Below are positions 1-6,999 of a DNA stretch of 12,175 nucleotides, in pieces. Position 1 is the stretch's first letter. Each line of letters starts with the position of its first letter. The stretch covers positions 1 through 12,175 of the forward strand of contig JAUWPK010000057.1 of NCBI GenBank assembly GCA_030611625.1. The letters run 5' to 3'. The position numbers were made by a program, and so were the translations under genes. A model generated the notes under the pieces. It did not search any database, was not told the DNA's origin, and saw only the letters and a program-made list of their open reading frames with translations. This stretch comes from Promethearchaeum sp. (GTDB taxonomy: Archaea > Asgardarchaeota > Lokiarchaeia > Sigyniarchaeales > Promethearchaeaceae).

Positions 1-1003
1 GGTCATAAAAATAACGTGCAGTTTTATAATAATTTTGAAATCCCGAGTTTTTTCCATTAAGTTTACAATATTTTTCGACTATAGCCATCAGTTTATACAA
101 AGATTTTAACATTCTGTACTGATATTTATGAACAGGATTTAAAGGTGATGCCCATAATGGGTATGGCACACGACTTGCAATGTCTGAAGCTGTAGTGCTC
201 CAAGATGATGGTTTAATTGCTTTTTTTGATTTTTGGACAGGGAAAAGATCTACTAAATCTGACAAAAAACACATTTTAATATCATTCCGATCTTCAATTA
301 ATGAAAAAACCTTTCCCAAAAACCTCGTTTCATAAAATTTTATATGGTGGCCAAACGTTTCAGCATCTTGTGCTGTAATTATATAATGATCTTCATTAGA
401 CTGTTTACTATACATATTGGAAATTTTATCTACAAACCCATCAGCATCAATTTTTGCAAAAGAAATCATATTTGAAACAAAAGAATCTCTGAAAAAAGTT
501 ATTAATCCGGAATCGGACTTTTGGATGTAATCATGGGGCCACTCATCTGAATTTGCAATACCGTCTAAAATTGTCCAAGAATAACCCGAATTCTTTATTA
601 TTGGGCATAAATTAGTGGAAATTGCCATCTCGGGTGGAAAAAATCCCTTAAATGAAAGTCCAGGAAAATGATGATTTATTGTTCCTTCATTTAATTTGAT
701 TTGATGATTAATTTCATCTTTTGGAATTAAGGGTAGAATCGGGTGATATTTTGCAGATCCAATCAGTTCTACCTTACCATTTTGTATTAAATTTCTTAAT
801 ATATCTCGTGCCTCTTTCAATCCTAAACGAGTTAGTAAATCTATCAGACATCCTTGAACATTTAGTGTGATTTTTACATTTTCATGTCTTTCAAGCATTG
901 TTAAAAGTGGTATATAACATTCTTGATAAATTTCCTGCAGTATTTCGAGATCTTGCCAAGGTGGCTGATAAAAATGTAGTAAAGGCGCCCAAAAAATTGT
1001 CAT
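1..1003 (-). CDS. GH57-family glycoside hydrolase, C-terminus cut off by window edge
   Basis: Retaining glycoside hydrolase of family GH57, a family of amylases, 4-alpha-glucanotransferases and branching enzymes acting on alpha-glucans. Translating from the ATG at 1003-1001 gives 334 residues with no stop before the window edge. Conserved regions appear in order: HFYQPP at residues 10-15; GSAKYHPILPLIP at 82-94; GFFPPEMA at 120-127, where Glu125 matches the catalytic nucleophile; and DAETFGHH at 213-220, where Asp213 matches the acid/base. The (beta/alpha)7 catalytic part is thus nearly complete and the missing 3' part should be the C-terminal helical domain. No signal peptide is visible, so it is probably cytoplasmic, perhaps acting on storage glucan. 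It is divergent from the Ras-like GTPase gene across 168 bases. No Shine-Dalgarno sequence precedes the start. The family call is secure; substrate specificity is not resolved. Confidence 0.9.
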   Translation of the reverse strand, partial: MTIFWAPLLHFYQPPWQDLEILQEIYQECYIPLLTMLERHENVKITLNVQGCLIDLLTRLGLKEARDILRNLIQNGKVELIGSAKYHPILPLIPKDEINHQIKLNEGTINHHFPGLSFKGFFPPEMAISTNLCPIIKNSGYSWTILDGIANSDEWPHDYIQKSDSGLITFFRDSFVSNMISFAKIDADGFVDKISNMYSKQSNEDHYIITAQDAETFGHHIKFYETRFLGKVFSLIEDRNDIKMCFLSDLVDLFPVQKSKKAIKPSSWSTTASDIASRVPYPLWASPLNPVHKYQYRMLKSLYKLMAIVEKYCKLNGKNSGFQNYYKTARYFYD

Positions 1004-1038
1004 TAAAGAAAATATGAACAATTTCTCTTAAAAATTTG

Positions 1039-1052
1039 TTGTTAAATAACAA
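1039..1052. promoter_or_regulatory. Palindrome in divergent promoter region (operator candidate)
   Basis: A perfect 6-bp inverted repeat, TTGTTA-AA-TAACAA, lies between the divergent GH57 and GTPase genes. It is just upstream of a TATA-like stretch (about 1026-1036, minus strand) placed roughly 28 bases before the GH57 start codon. The position suits a regulator-binding site, but such short AT-rich palindromes occur by chance in this base composition. Confidence 0.25.
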
Positions 1053-1073
1053 TAGAATTGCTTTGAATCCAAG

Positions 1074-1092
1074 AAAATATAAAAAGTATAAA
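1074..1092 (+). promoter_or_regulatory. Candidate TATA box for the Ras-like GTPase
   Basis: The stretch GAAAATATAAAAAGTATAA resembles a purine-rich BRE followed by an archaeal TATA box. If used, it would give a leader of about 60 bases. A second weaker candidate, CTTAAAG near 1135-1141, would give a very short leader. The AT-rich background makes either call tentative. Confidence 0.3.
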
Positions 1093-1171
1093 ATGTCTAG
1101 ATAATTTTTATTAATATTTTTCCTAAACGAAGAACTTAAAGCACAAAAGAGCGATAATAAGAAATAGGTAT

Positions 1172-1726
1172 ATGTCAAACGAAACAAATATAAAAAAAAT
1201 TAAAAGAAAAATTATCATCTTGGGGGAGGGAGGTGTTGGTAAAACTACGCTCCTTCATCGTTATGTGAACAATGTTTTCGTGGATTCTACCAAAATGACA
1301 ATCGGAACTGATTTTTTTATTAAAAAAGTTGATATTTCTAATGATAATGATGATAAATACCAACTTACTTTATTGATTTGGGATTTTGCAGGGCAGGAAA
1401 GATTCCGTTTTATTCTTAACGAATATATAAAGGGTGCTGAATGTATTATTCTAGCATTTGATTTGTTGAGGTTAGCGACACTTTATAGGATTAAGAATTG
1501 GATAGGCTTATTAAAAGAAGGTGGAGTTTGGGGAGATCCTAAGATTAAATATTTTTTACTCGGAACAAAGAAAGATTTAATTACTGATGATATCAACACA
1601 ATTTCGCAGGAACAAATAGATGAATTCAAAGAGAAATTTAATGCAGATTCTTATTTTGAAACTTCTTCTCTTAATGGGTTAGGTGTTGAAGAATTTTTCA
1701 CATATGTTGCTAAAAGCATGATCTAA
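1172..1726 (+). CDS. Ras/Rab-like small GTPase
   Basis: Compact single-domain small GTPase of 184 residues, the usual length for Ras-superfamily proteins. All G motifs are visible: P-loop GEGGVGKT (18-25); switch I with TIGTDFF (Thr43 as G2), very close to the Rab TIGxDF pattern; WDFAGQE (70-76) as G3 with the catalytic Gln75; TKKD (132-135) as G4; and ETSS (163-166) as G5. It is therefore expected to bind and hydrolyse GTP. The C-terminus (KSMI) has no prenylation cysteine, unlike eukaryotic Rabs, and there is no membrane segment, so membrane recruitment, if any, must use another route. Only a weak AGGT precedes the ATG. It is followed by a T-tract and is probably transcribed alone. Asgard archaea carry many Ras-type GTPases; the effector of this one cannot be read from the sequence. 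Confidence 0.93.
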   Translation: MSNETNIKKIKRKIIILGEGGVGKTTLLHRYVNNVFVDSTKMTIGTDFFIKKVDISNDNDDKYQLTLLIWDFAGQERFRFILNEYIKGAECIILAFDLLRLATLYRIKNWIGLLKEGGVWGDPKIKYFLLGTKKDLITDDINTISQEQIDEFKEKFNADSYFETSSLNGLGVEEFFTYVAKSMI

Positions 1727-1753
1727 CTTGATTCGAGCCTTTAATTTACTCAC

Positions 1754-1767
1754 TTTGTTCTTTTTTA
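1754..1767 (+). terminator. T-tract terminator after the GTPase gene
   Basis: A T-rich run (TTTGTTCTTTTTTA) lies about 30 bases after the GTPase stop codon on the coding strand. Archaeal RNA polymerase terminates at such oligo-T runs without needing a hairpin. Confidence 0.5.
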
Positions 1768-1783
1768 TTAAATATTTTCTATA

Positions 1784-1807
1784 AGGAAATTCTTTTTTAG
1801 ATTTCCT
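1784..1807. repeat. Inverted repeat upstream of hdrC
   Basis: A perfect 7-bp inverted repeat, AGGAAAT and ATTTCCT, is separated by 10 bases (TCTTTTTTAG) and sits 24 bases before the hdrC start. It could be an operator or a leader hairpin for the hdrCB operon. The T-rich loop could also make it part of the termination zone of the preceding gene. Short, so tentative. Confidence 0.3.
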
Positions 1808-1830
1808 ATCTTTTAATTCTTGAATTTGAA

Positions 1831-2373
1831 ATGGAAAAAATGGAAAAATTAAATCCAATCGTAGCGCTTCATGATGAATTTACCGACACTGAATTAGGGA
1901 TTTCATTAAATTTATGCTATAATTGCTCTACATGTTCAACAATATGCCCCGTTGCTCTTGAAACAGAGGGAAATTTCAATCCACGATCAATTATATTATT
2001 AGCAAACTTTGGTTATGAGGAGAGACTCATAAAAGATTTAAAACCCAACGTTTGGGATTGCACCATGTGTGAATTATGCCAAGAAGCTTGTCCAGAAGGA
2101 GTTAATTTGCATGAAGTTTTCTTGAGAATAAAAAATGCTTCAGCAAGTTATCATAATATCCCAAAATCGTATACAAGTGAGACAAATCAAGTTTATTTAT
2201 ATGGAAAAGCAGTTCCATCACAACCTGTAATCGAAAAACGTAGGGAACAACTAGGTTTGCCCAAGTCTCCTGATACAGAAGTAGAAGAGATAAGAAAACT
2301 AATGGGAATGACACCTGTGGAGAAAATTTTGAAAGAAATCGAAAAGTTAGAAAAACAAACAGAGGAGAAATAA
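1831..2373 (+). CDS. hdrC: Heterodisulfide reductase subunit C (HdrC-like), 2x[4Fe-4S] ferredoxin-type
   Basis: Iron-sulfur subunit that passes electrons between HdrA and HdrB in heterodisulfide-reductase-type complexes. The 180-residue length fits soluble HdrC. Two cysteine motifs for [4Fe-4S] clusters are complete: C29-x2-C32-x2-C35-x3-C39-P and C77-x2-C80-x2-C83-x3-C87-P. There is no membrane segment, so it is the soluble rather than the membrane-bound (HdrE-linked) type. The first ATG is used here; a second in-frame ATG is codon 4. Neither has a Shine-Dalgarno sequence. The C-terminal third is charged and probably helical. It is followed after one base by hdrB and clearly co-transcribed. 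The physiological substrate (CoM-CoB disulfide in methanogens) is unknown here; HdrA and any hydrogenase or formate dehydrogenase partner are not in view. Confidence 0.9.
   Translation: MEKMEKLNPIVALHDEFTDTELGISLNLCYNCSTCSTICPVALETEGNFNPRSIILLANFGYEERLIKDLKPNVWDCTMCELCQEACPEGVNLHEVFLRIKNASASYHNIPKSYTSETNQVYLYGKAVPSQPVIEKRREQLGLPKSPDTEVEEIRKLMGMTPVEKILKEIEKLEKQTEEK
2362..2367 (+). promoter_or_regulatory. Shine-Dalgarno sequence of hdrB
   Basis: GAGGAG lies seven bases before the hdrB ATG and inside the last codons of hdrC. It fixes the hdrB start and indicates coupled translation of the two subunits. Confidence 0.75.
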
Positions 2374-2374
2374 C

Positions 2375-3280
2375 ATGGCATCAGATTCTAAATCAGATAT
2401 AAAAGATTATGACTTATTTGCAGGCTGCACTATCCAGAACCGAATCCCTTTTCTTGAAAAAAGTGCAAGGATAGTTTTTGAAAAATTAGGATTCACTCTT
2501 CATGATAAATCATATGGTTGCTGTCCAGACCCTGTAGGTGTCATGAGTACAGATTACCAAACATGGCTTACTTTAGGTGCCCGTAATTTAGCATTATCCG
2601 AAAAATCTAATCATCCTATAGTAAGTTTGTGTAATGGATGCACTGAAACGCTTAAAGCGGTTAATTATGAATTAAAACATAAAAAAGAAGATTTTGATGC
2701 TGTAAAAAAGCGATTGGAATCTGTTGGGAGAACTTATTCTGGAACAACTCAAGTTAAACATTTTATTGAATTACTTCACGAAGATATTGGTTTAGAAGCA
2801 ATTATAGCATTGGTAATTAAGCCTTTAACAGGATTAAAAATTACAACCCATGTTGGCTGCCATTACTCTAGACCATCTGAAATGATGCAAGTTGATGATG
2901 CAATGAATCCAAGATTTCCAGCAGATATTTTAGAGGCGCTTGGAGCAACTCATATTGACTATGAAGAAGCAAATTTATGTTGCACATCAGCTCTTGCAAG
3001 AAATAATGAGGAAGCTTCAAATGGGCTTATGAGAAGGAAATATCAAAGTATTTTAGACTCGGGTGCTCAAATTATCGCTGTGAATTGCCCGAGTTGTTAT
3101 CAGCAATTAGAAGTTGGTCAACGTTCCATGAAGAAAGCTTTTGATATGGTAGTTAAAATTCCTGTCCTCTACATAACAGAATTAATGGCTTTGGCTTTTG
3201 GCGCTTCAATGAATGATATTGGATTAAAATTTCACCAGATAAAACCTATTAAACTTCTAAAAGAATTCGGATTTGAGTAA
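2375..3280 (+). CDS. hdrB: Heterodisulfide reductase subunit B (HdrB-like), two CCG domains
   Basis: Catalytic disulfide-reducing subunit of Hdr-type complexes. The 301-residue length is normal for HdrB. Both CCG motifs are complete. The first is C18-x30-C49-C50-x35-C86-x2-C89; the second is C162-x39-C202-C203-x34-C238-x2-C241. In characterised methanogen HdrB these cysteine sets bind two non-cubane [4Fe-4S] clusters at which the heterodisulfide is cleaved, so the active-site apparatus looks intact. Soluble, with no signal peptide. It starts one base after the hdrC stop with its own strong Shine-Dalgarno sequence, consistent with a 1:1 HdrBC module. CCG domains also occur in succinate and lactate or glycolate oxidoreductases, but the HdrC neighbour and the tandem arrangement favour HdrB. 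The thiol substrate is not known. Confidence 0.92.
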   Translation: MASDSKSDIKDYDLFAGCTIQNRIPFLEKSARIVFEKLGFTLHDKSYGCCPDPVGVMSTDYQTWLTLGARNLALSEKSNHPIVSLCNGCTETLKAVNYELKHKKEDFDAVKKRLESVGRTYSGTTQVKHFIELLHEDIGLEAIIALVIKPLTGLKITTHVGCHYSRPSEMMQVDDAMNPRFPADILEALGATHIDYEEANLCCTSALARNNEEASNGLMRRKYQSILDSGAQIIAVNCPSCYQQLEVGQRSMKKAFDMVVKIPVLYITELMALAFGASMNDIGLKFHQIKPIKLLKEFGFE

Positions 3281-3292
3281 TTTAAAGATTAG

Positions 3293-3304
3293 TTTATTTT
3301 TTTT
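3293..3304 (+). terminator. T-tract terminator of the hdrCB operon
   Basis: A TTTATTTTTTTT run follows 12 bases after the hdrB stop codon, in the 87-base convergent gap to the coiled-coil gene. It fits archaeal oligo-T termination. Confidence 0.6.
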
Positions 3305-3333
3305 CAATTTCTTGTGTTTCTATAAAAATTAAT

Positions 3334-3342
3334 AAAAAAAAA
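3334..3342 (-). terminator. T-tract terminator of the coiled-coil/zinc-ribbon gene
   Basis: Nine A residues on the plus strand, an oligo-T run on the minus strand, lie about 25 bases past the stop of the convergent gene. The palindrome AAGATCTT immediately precedes the run in the direction of transcription. Confidence 0.55.
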
Positions 3343-3367
3343 GATCTTAAGGTTTTTATTTACATAT

Positions 3368-4426
3368 TTAAAATTCAAAACCGCATTGTGAACAGATGTT
3401 CTTTTTCGCATAAACTGGTGAAGGGATATATGAAATAATATGACTTTTATCCTCAACAATCGTTATCTTACTGGACCCGCAATGTGGGCATACAATTCTA
3501 GAAGTATCATAAGTATCATCTGTTGACGTAGATGTAAATGAAGAAGGTGCGCCCGGTTTTCCCAATGTTGGAGCCATCACAGAATGCGGTTCTGTCAAGG
3601 AATTTATTTTTTTAATTTTTTCAGCTATTTCTCTCTTCAATTGCTCGTTTGCATTAGATAAAGCACCTACTTTTAAGTTTAAAGAGCTAACTTGTCCTTC
3701 TAATCCTTTATTCTGGGTGAAAATCGAATCAAAGTCAGCTCGAGACACAGCAGTGCTTTCCAATTCTTGAATTCTTGATTGTAAAGTTTGAATTTTTAAA
3801 TGTAATTCAGGAACCTTTACTTCAAGTGATTGAGTATTTGAAGTTGAATTAGCAATTGATTCGCGCATTTTTGCAATTTCTTGATTTTTTTCGCTAAGAG
3901 AGCCTACAACTACCTGTCCCTCACTTAATTTTTTCTTCAACTCATCAATCTCAAGATTATTTTGATTTATTGTTGCTTTAAAACCCTGAATTTGTTGATC
4001 TCGTTGTCCAAGCATTTCCTCTGCTTTTGAGACAGTTGTAAAGGCTGATTTTATCTCAATGTCTCGTTTTTCCATATCAGTTTTTATATTTTCTAGGTTT
4101 GCTTGGAGATTTGAAACTACCGATTCTTTTTCAGTAAATTGTTGTTGAATTTGCTTAATATTTTCTTCTTTTTGTGCTATAGCTGATACTTTTTCAGATA
4201 TATTAATTTGAAGCATCTTAACCTTCTCTACTTCTTCTTGAAGATTGATTTGAACCATTCTAGCCTTTTCTACTTCTTCTTGAAGATTTTTCTCTGAGTT
4301 ACCTAAGGTCAACTTTAGATCTTCCATCTTATTTCGTAATTCAATTAAATCATTTACAACTACTTTTATTTGCTTTGATGTTTTTCCCTTTTCAATTAAA
4401 TTATCCACTTCATTCCAAAAACTCAT
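3368..4426 (-). CDS. Long coiled-coil protein with C-terminal zinc ribbon
   Basis: Not recognised as a named family. Of 352 residues, about 20-285 are almost uninterrupted heptad-rich coiled coil (Leu, Ile, Val, Lys, Glu and Gln rich, only scattered glycines, no proline until the end of the rod). A short Pro/Ser/Thr-rich linker follows (about 285-310). The C-terminus is a four-cysteine zinc ribbon, C313-x2-C316 and C345-x2-C348, ending almost at the last residue. Residues 47-60 and 61-74 are a near-perfect 14-residue (two-heptad) tandem repeat. No signal peptide or membrane segment, so it should be cytoplasmic. The architecture suggests a dimeric rod presenting a zinc module for protein or nucleic-acid contact, perhaps a scaffold or cytoskeletal accessory; that is inference. 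It is separated by 159 bases and a likely terminator from the surface-protein gene and so is probably transcribed alone. Confidence 0.85.
   Translation of the reverse strand: MSFWNEVDNLIEKGKTSKQIKVVVNDLIELRNKMEDLKLTLGNSEKNLQEEVEKARMVQINLQEEVEKVKMLQINISEKVSAIAQKEENIKQIQQQFTEKESVVSNLQANLENIKTDMEKRDIEIKSAFTTVSKAEEMLGQRDQQIQGFKATINQNNLEIDELKKKLSEGQVVVGSLSEKNQEIAKMRESIANSTSNTQSLEVKVPELHLKIQTLQSRIQELESTAVSRADFDSIFTQNKGLEGQVSSLNLKVGALSNANEQLKREIAEKIKKINSLTEPHSVMAPTLGKPGAPSSFTSTSTDDTYDTSRIVCPHCGSSKITIVEDKSHIISYIPSPVYAKKNICSQCGFEF
4205..4288 (-). repeat. 42-bp tandem duplication encoding two heptads
   Basis: Two adjacent 42-base units (4247-4288 and 4205-4246) encode NLQEEVEKARMVQI and NLQEEVEKVKMLQI. 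The stretch TACTTCTTCTTGAAGATT is identical in both. The unit length of exactly two heptads keeps the coiled-coil register, so this looks like a recent in-register lengthening of the rod. Confidence 0.85.
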
Positions 4427-4444
4427 TTTTTATCATCCGTTACG

Positions 4445-4456
4445 TATTTAATTATA
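4445..4456 (-). promoter_or_regulatory. TATA box of the coiled-coil gene (probably leaderless)
   Basis: On the minus strand TATAATTAAATA lies 18-30 bases before the ATG at 4426. Archaeal transcription usually starts about 25 bases past the TATA centre, which would fall at the start codon. Only a weak GGATGA could serve as a Shine-Dalgarno sequence. Confidence 0.4.
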
Positions 4457-4535
4457 CAGTAGTTTTTTTATTCCTATAATTGTTATGTGAATGAAAAAGA
4501 GAAATTGTTAATGATTAAAATTGAAGTAAGAAAAT

Positions 4536-4563
4536 AAAAAAAAGATAAATAAATTAAAAAAAA
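4536..4563 (-). terminator. Double oligo-T terminator of the surface-protein gene
   Basis: Two runs of eight A residues on the plus strand (4536-4543 and 4556-4563) form consecutive oligo-T tracts on the minus strand within 50 bases after the stop codon at 4586. This suits archaeal termination of a highly expressed gene. Confidence 0.55.
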
Positions 4564-4585
4564 TAGATAAAATACTCAAATATTG

Positions 4586-6751
4586 CTAAAACTGAGCATT
4601 TTTCTTTTTAGTGATTAAGACAGCAGCAATTCCTGCCATTCCAACAGCACCAATAACCAGAATTATAGCAATAACCCCTGGATTTGTCGTTGTAATGAAT
4701 ATATTGAAAGTTGGGTCGTGGATTATTTCATCCCCGGTAGTATATTCTCCAGTTCCAAAATTATCATATGAAACAGCATAAATTAACGTTGAAAACTCAA
4801 TATTTACGACTGCGCTAATTTGACCAGTTGAATTATCATCTTGCGTATAAGTTTCGCTACTTTGACCTTCATATTCTGCATAAACAGTTGGAATAATTGT
4901 AGTTTTTGCGCCATAAGTTCCAGTGTTAACACCGGTCTGGTTGTAATCAGGTCCAGCAATATCAATATCTGCTAATGGCAAATCTTGTTCAATATTTCCC
5001 ACTTTGATTGAATGAGTTTCTCTGTTGTAATTTGATTCATTGAGTAACCCTGCATCGGGAGCTTCACCAGCATCAACAATCTTTTTATTTTCAATCCAAA
5101 GTTTAAAGTGGAAAATTGTAGACATGTATACGGTGGTTAAATCTAAGCTAGTGTTCTTTAAATGTGGGGTAAATGGTTTGTCATCAGTATCTAAATCCCA
5201 TTGTCCAAAGCTTTGTAAAAGTTTAACTTTGGCAGATCCCATTGTTTTTTCACCTTGTGCGTTTATATAATCACCGGTTTCAACATCAAATCTTTTTGTA
5301 GGTGTAAAAGAAAATCCTAGTTCCATGAATTCCATATATTCAACTGGTGCTACCGTTAAATTCACTTGATCATCTTTTAAACCCATAGGAATTATTCTAA
5401 ATCCTAAATTTTCTGCTCGGATTCCCCATTCCATTGAGCCCTCATCGGTATTATAAACGGGTTCTTTAAAATCCCAATCGTCCGCACCCCTAAATAGAAT
5501 ATAATCTACGACTTCGGCATCAGTAATCATATGAACTGGATCATCTCCAGGGTCTGCAATGTTTTCAAAGATAACATCAGGAACACCGTTTCCAACAGCA
5601 GCATCTGCTTGTATTTGAATTGCAGTATCATTGTAGTCTTTATCGAATTTCTCATCATCGAATAGATACCAATTTTGGAAATGATGAGTAAATACATAAA
5701 ATTCAAGTTTTAATTCTTCGAATATATCAGTGGCTGTTTTATTACCAAAATATTCCGCTCCTTCCTCACCTGATAAAGCACCTAAAATTGCTTCTGAATC
5801 GATTGAAACTTGAAATTCTTTAAGCCAAATTTCAATAATATCGAAACTAAACGCTGTATAATTTTGAGTGGTCTTTGTCAAGAAATTATCTTCATCAAGA
5901 AGGAATAACATAAATTCATCTTCGTAGAATTCTGCAGTTTGAGTGTAATCGTCTATATAATTAGTATATACGTCTTCTAGCAAGATTGTGTTAGTTTTCA
6001 ATTCTCCTTCAGTCACATACCAAGTAGCATTAATACCTCCATCAAAATCTGCAACATAATTGGTAAATGCAATGGTGTTGAGAATTATTACTTCATCTCC
6101 CGAAATTATATCGTTGATGTGAATAAAGAAGTATGTCACAGCAGAAACTACTGCTTCTAAGGCTTGTTCTTGTGCATCTTCATCATTCATGCCAGATTCT
6201 GAGATTGTTTTGAATTCTTTAAAGGTGCTTATTAATTTATCAAGGGCATCAATAAAAGTTCCATCATTATCCCAAATGATAAAAGTTACTGAAATTCCTT
6301 CAGTTTTATTGTATTCTATTGTTCCAGTTTCATTCAAAAAGAAATAAGGATACTCTTCTTCATAACCTGAAGTTGTAGCATTTTCAAGGTTATAAACTCC
6401 CCAAGGAGTATATTCATGAGTATCACCTTCTCCATATGTGAAGTTTCCAGATTCTTGATCTTTTATGATGGAGGCGTTTAAAACATAGACCCCATCTATT
6501 TCTTGGGTAGCTGACATGTTTTCAAAATTATTAAACATCAATTCCAAAACGCTACCTAACAATTCTCCTGATGCTCCAAAATCTCGGAACATACCAAACA
6601 TTTGTGCAAGTCCAGCATTTAAATCAGCAGGATCAGCATCCTGTGAAACGTATTGCTTTTCTGCTGCAGCATTGGATACCATTGTGCCTGCAAAAATGGA
6701 CACTACGAACAAAGAGAGAATTGTAAATGATTTTATTTTTTGATTTTTCAT
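4586..6751 (-). CDS. Secreted, membrane-anchored, sequon-rich surface protein
   Basis: Not recognised as a named family. The N-terminus is a classical Sec signal peptide: Lys2, Lys5 and Lys7, a hydrophobic core at about 9-25, then AAA at 28-30 as probable cleavage site. Residues about 31-690 form one large extracellular part, very acidic and rich in Asp, Glu, Asn, Thr, Phe and Tyr. I count 15 Asn-x-Ser/Thr sequons, so heavy N-glycosylation is likely. The C-terminus is one membrane helix (about 692-714) followed by KKK (715-717), giving an outside/inside orientation with a tiny cytoplasmic tail. No cysteine is visible in the mature chain. S-layer or adhesin-like cell-surface roles are plausible but unproven. 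It is transcribed alone: a terminator follows, and a TATA box precedes the start with no Shine-Dalgarno sequence. A 314-base divergent region separates it from leuB. Confidence 0.85.
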   Translation of the reverse strand: MKNQKIKSFTILSLFVVSIFAGTMVSNAAAEKQYVSQDADPADLNAGLAQMFGMFRDFGASGELLGSVLELMFNNFENMSATQEIDGVYVLNASIIKDQESGNFTYGEGDTHEYTPWGVYNLENATTSGYEEEYPYFFLNETGTIEYNKTEGISVTFIIWDNDGTFIDALDKLISTFKEFKTISESGMNDEDAQEQALEAVVSAVTYFFIHINDIISGDEVIILNTIAFTNYVADFDGGINATWYVTEGELKTNTILLEDVYTNYIDDYTQTAEFYEDEFMLFLLDEDNFLTKTTQNYTAFSFDIIEIWLKEFQVSIDSEAILGALSGEEGAEYFGNKTATDIFEELKLEFYVFTHHFQNWYLFDDEKFDKDYNDTAIQIQADAAVGNGVPDVIFENIADPGDDPVHMITDAEVVDYILFRGADDWDFKEPVYNTDEGSMEWGIRAENLGFRIIPMGLKDDQVNLTVAPVEYMEFMELGFSFTPTKRFDVETGDYINAQGEKTMGSAKVKLLQSFGQWDLDTDDKPFTPHLKNTSLDLTTVYMSTIFHFKLWIENKKIVDAGEAPDAGLLNESNYNRETHSIKVGNIEQDLPLADIDIAGPDYNQTGVNTGTYGAKTTIIPTVYAEYEGQSSETYTQDDNSTGQISAVVNIEFSTLIYAVSYDNFGTGEYTTGDEIIHDPTFNIFITTTNPGVIAIILVIGAVGMAGIAAVLITKKKNAQF

Positions 6752-6767
6752 ATTTTTTCACTTACTT

Positions 6768-6779
6768 TCATATATTTTT
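6768..6779 (-). promoter_or_regulatory. TATA box of the surface-protein gene (probably leaderless)
   Basis: On the minus strand AAAAATATATGA is centred about 23 bases before the ATG at 6751, the distance expected between TATA box and transcription start. No Shine-Dalgarno sequence lies between them, which suggests that the mRNA starts at or next to the AUG. Confidence 0.45.
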
Positions 6780-6848
6780 GCTTGTATTACTTAAAAAAAA
6801 AAAGTAGTAATAAGATTAAGATCCAATTCGCGTTTTTAAATTAATGTG

Positions 6849-6864
6849 TTCTAATCTATTAGAA
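6849..6864. promoter_or_regulatory. 16-bp palindrome, operator candidate
   Basis: A perfect 7-bp inverted repeat, TTCTAAT-CT-ATTAGAA, lies about 100 bases upstream of the surface-protein start and 51 bases before the leuB-side TATA-like box. A lone half-site (TCTAAT) recurs at 6904-6909. Length and symmetry suit a dimeric helix-turn-helix regulator. Confidence 0.4.
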
Positions 6865-6914
6865 AGTATTATTTAATTAACCAAATGAAAAAAAAATAAC
6901 ATACTCTAATCCAA

Positions 6915-6924
6915 TTTATAAATA
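6915..6924 (+). promoter_or_regulatory. Candidate TATA box for leuB
   Basis: TTTATAAATA matches the archaeal TATA consensus well. Transcription would start near 6945-6950, giving a leader of about 120 bases that contains an inverted repeat, a small hairpin and a short open frame. A second AT-rich candidate lies at 7022-7032. Confidence 0.4.
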
Positions 6925-6938
6925 GTAATCTAAAATGT

Positions 6939-6960
6939 TGCAAAAATTCTTAAATTTGCA
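6939..6960. promoter_or_regulatory. TGCAAA/TTTGCA inverted repeat at the predicted leuB transcription start
   Basis: Arms TGCAAA (6939-6944) and TTTGCA (6955-6960) are separated by 10 AT-rich bases, placing the half-sites one helical turn and a half apart centre to centre. The position over the predicted start site would suit a repressor operator. No regulator gene is visible nearby. Confidence 0.35.
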
Positions 6961-6999
6961 GCATTATTAAACAATAATCACGTTTTCTCTCTTTTTGGA

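Noticed and set aside
891..1187. A 98-codon minus-strand open frame overlapping the GH57 5' end and the divergent promoter region.
   Set aside because: It overlaps the GH57 frame, which shows strong family motifs, and its product is an unstructured Phe/Leu/Asn-rich chain typical of AT-rich antisense or shifted frames.
1175..2381. Minus-strand open frames antisense to the Ras-like GTPase (1175-1363) and hdrC (2102-2314, 2193-2381).
   Set aside because: They mirror well-supported genes and encode no motifs.
4205..4288. The tandem 42-bp units as a CRISPR-like or mobile repeat.
   Set aside because: There are only two adjacent units without spacers, both in frame within a coiled coil; an intragenic duplication explains them.
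5040..5270. A 76-codon plus-strand open frame antisense to the surface-protein gene (a similar one lies at 6516-6743).
   Set aside because: Antisense to a strong gene with signal peptide and membrane anchor; the products have no coherent features.
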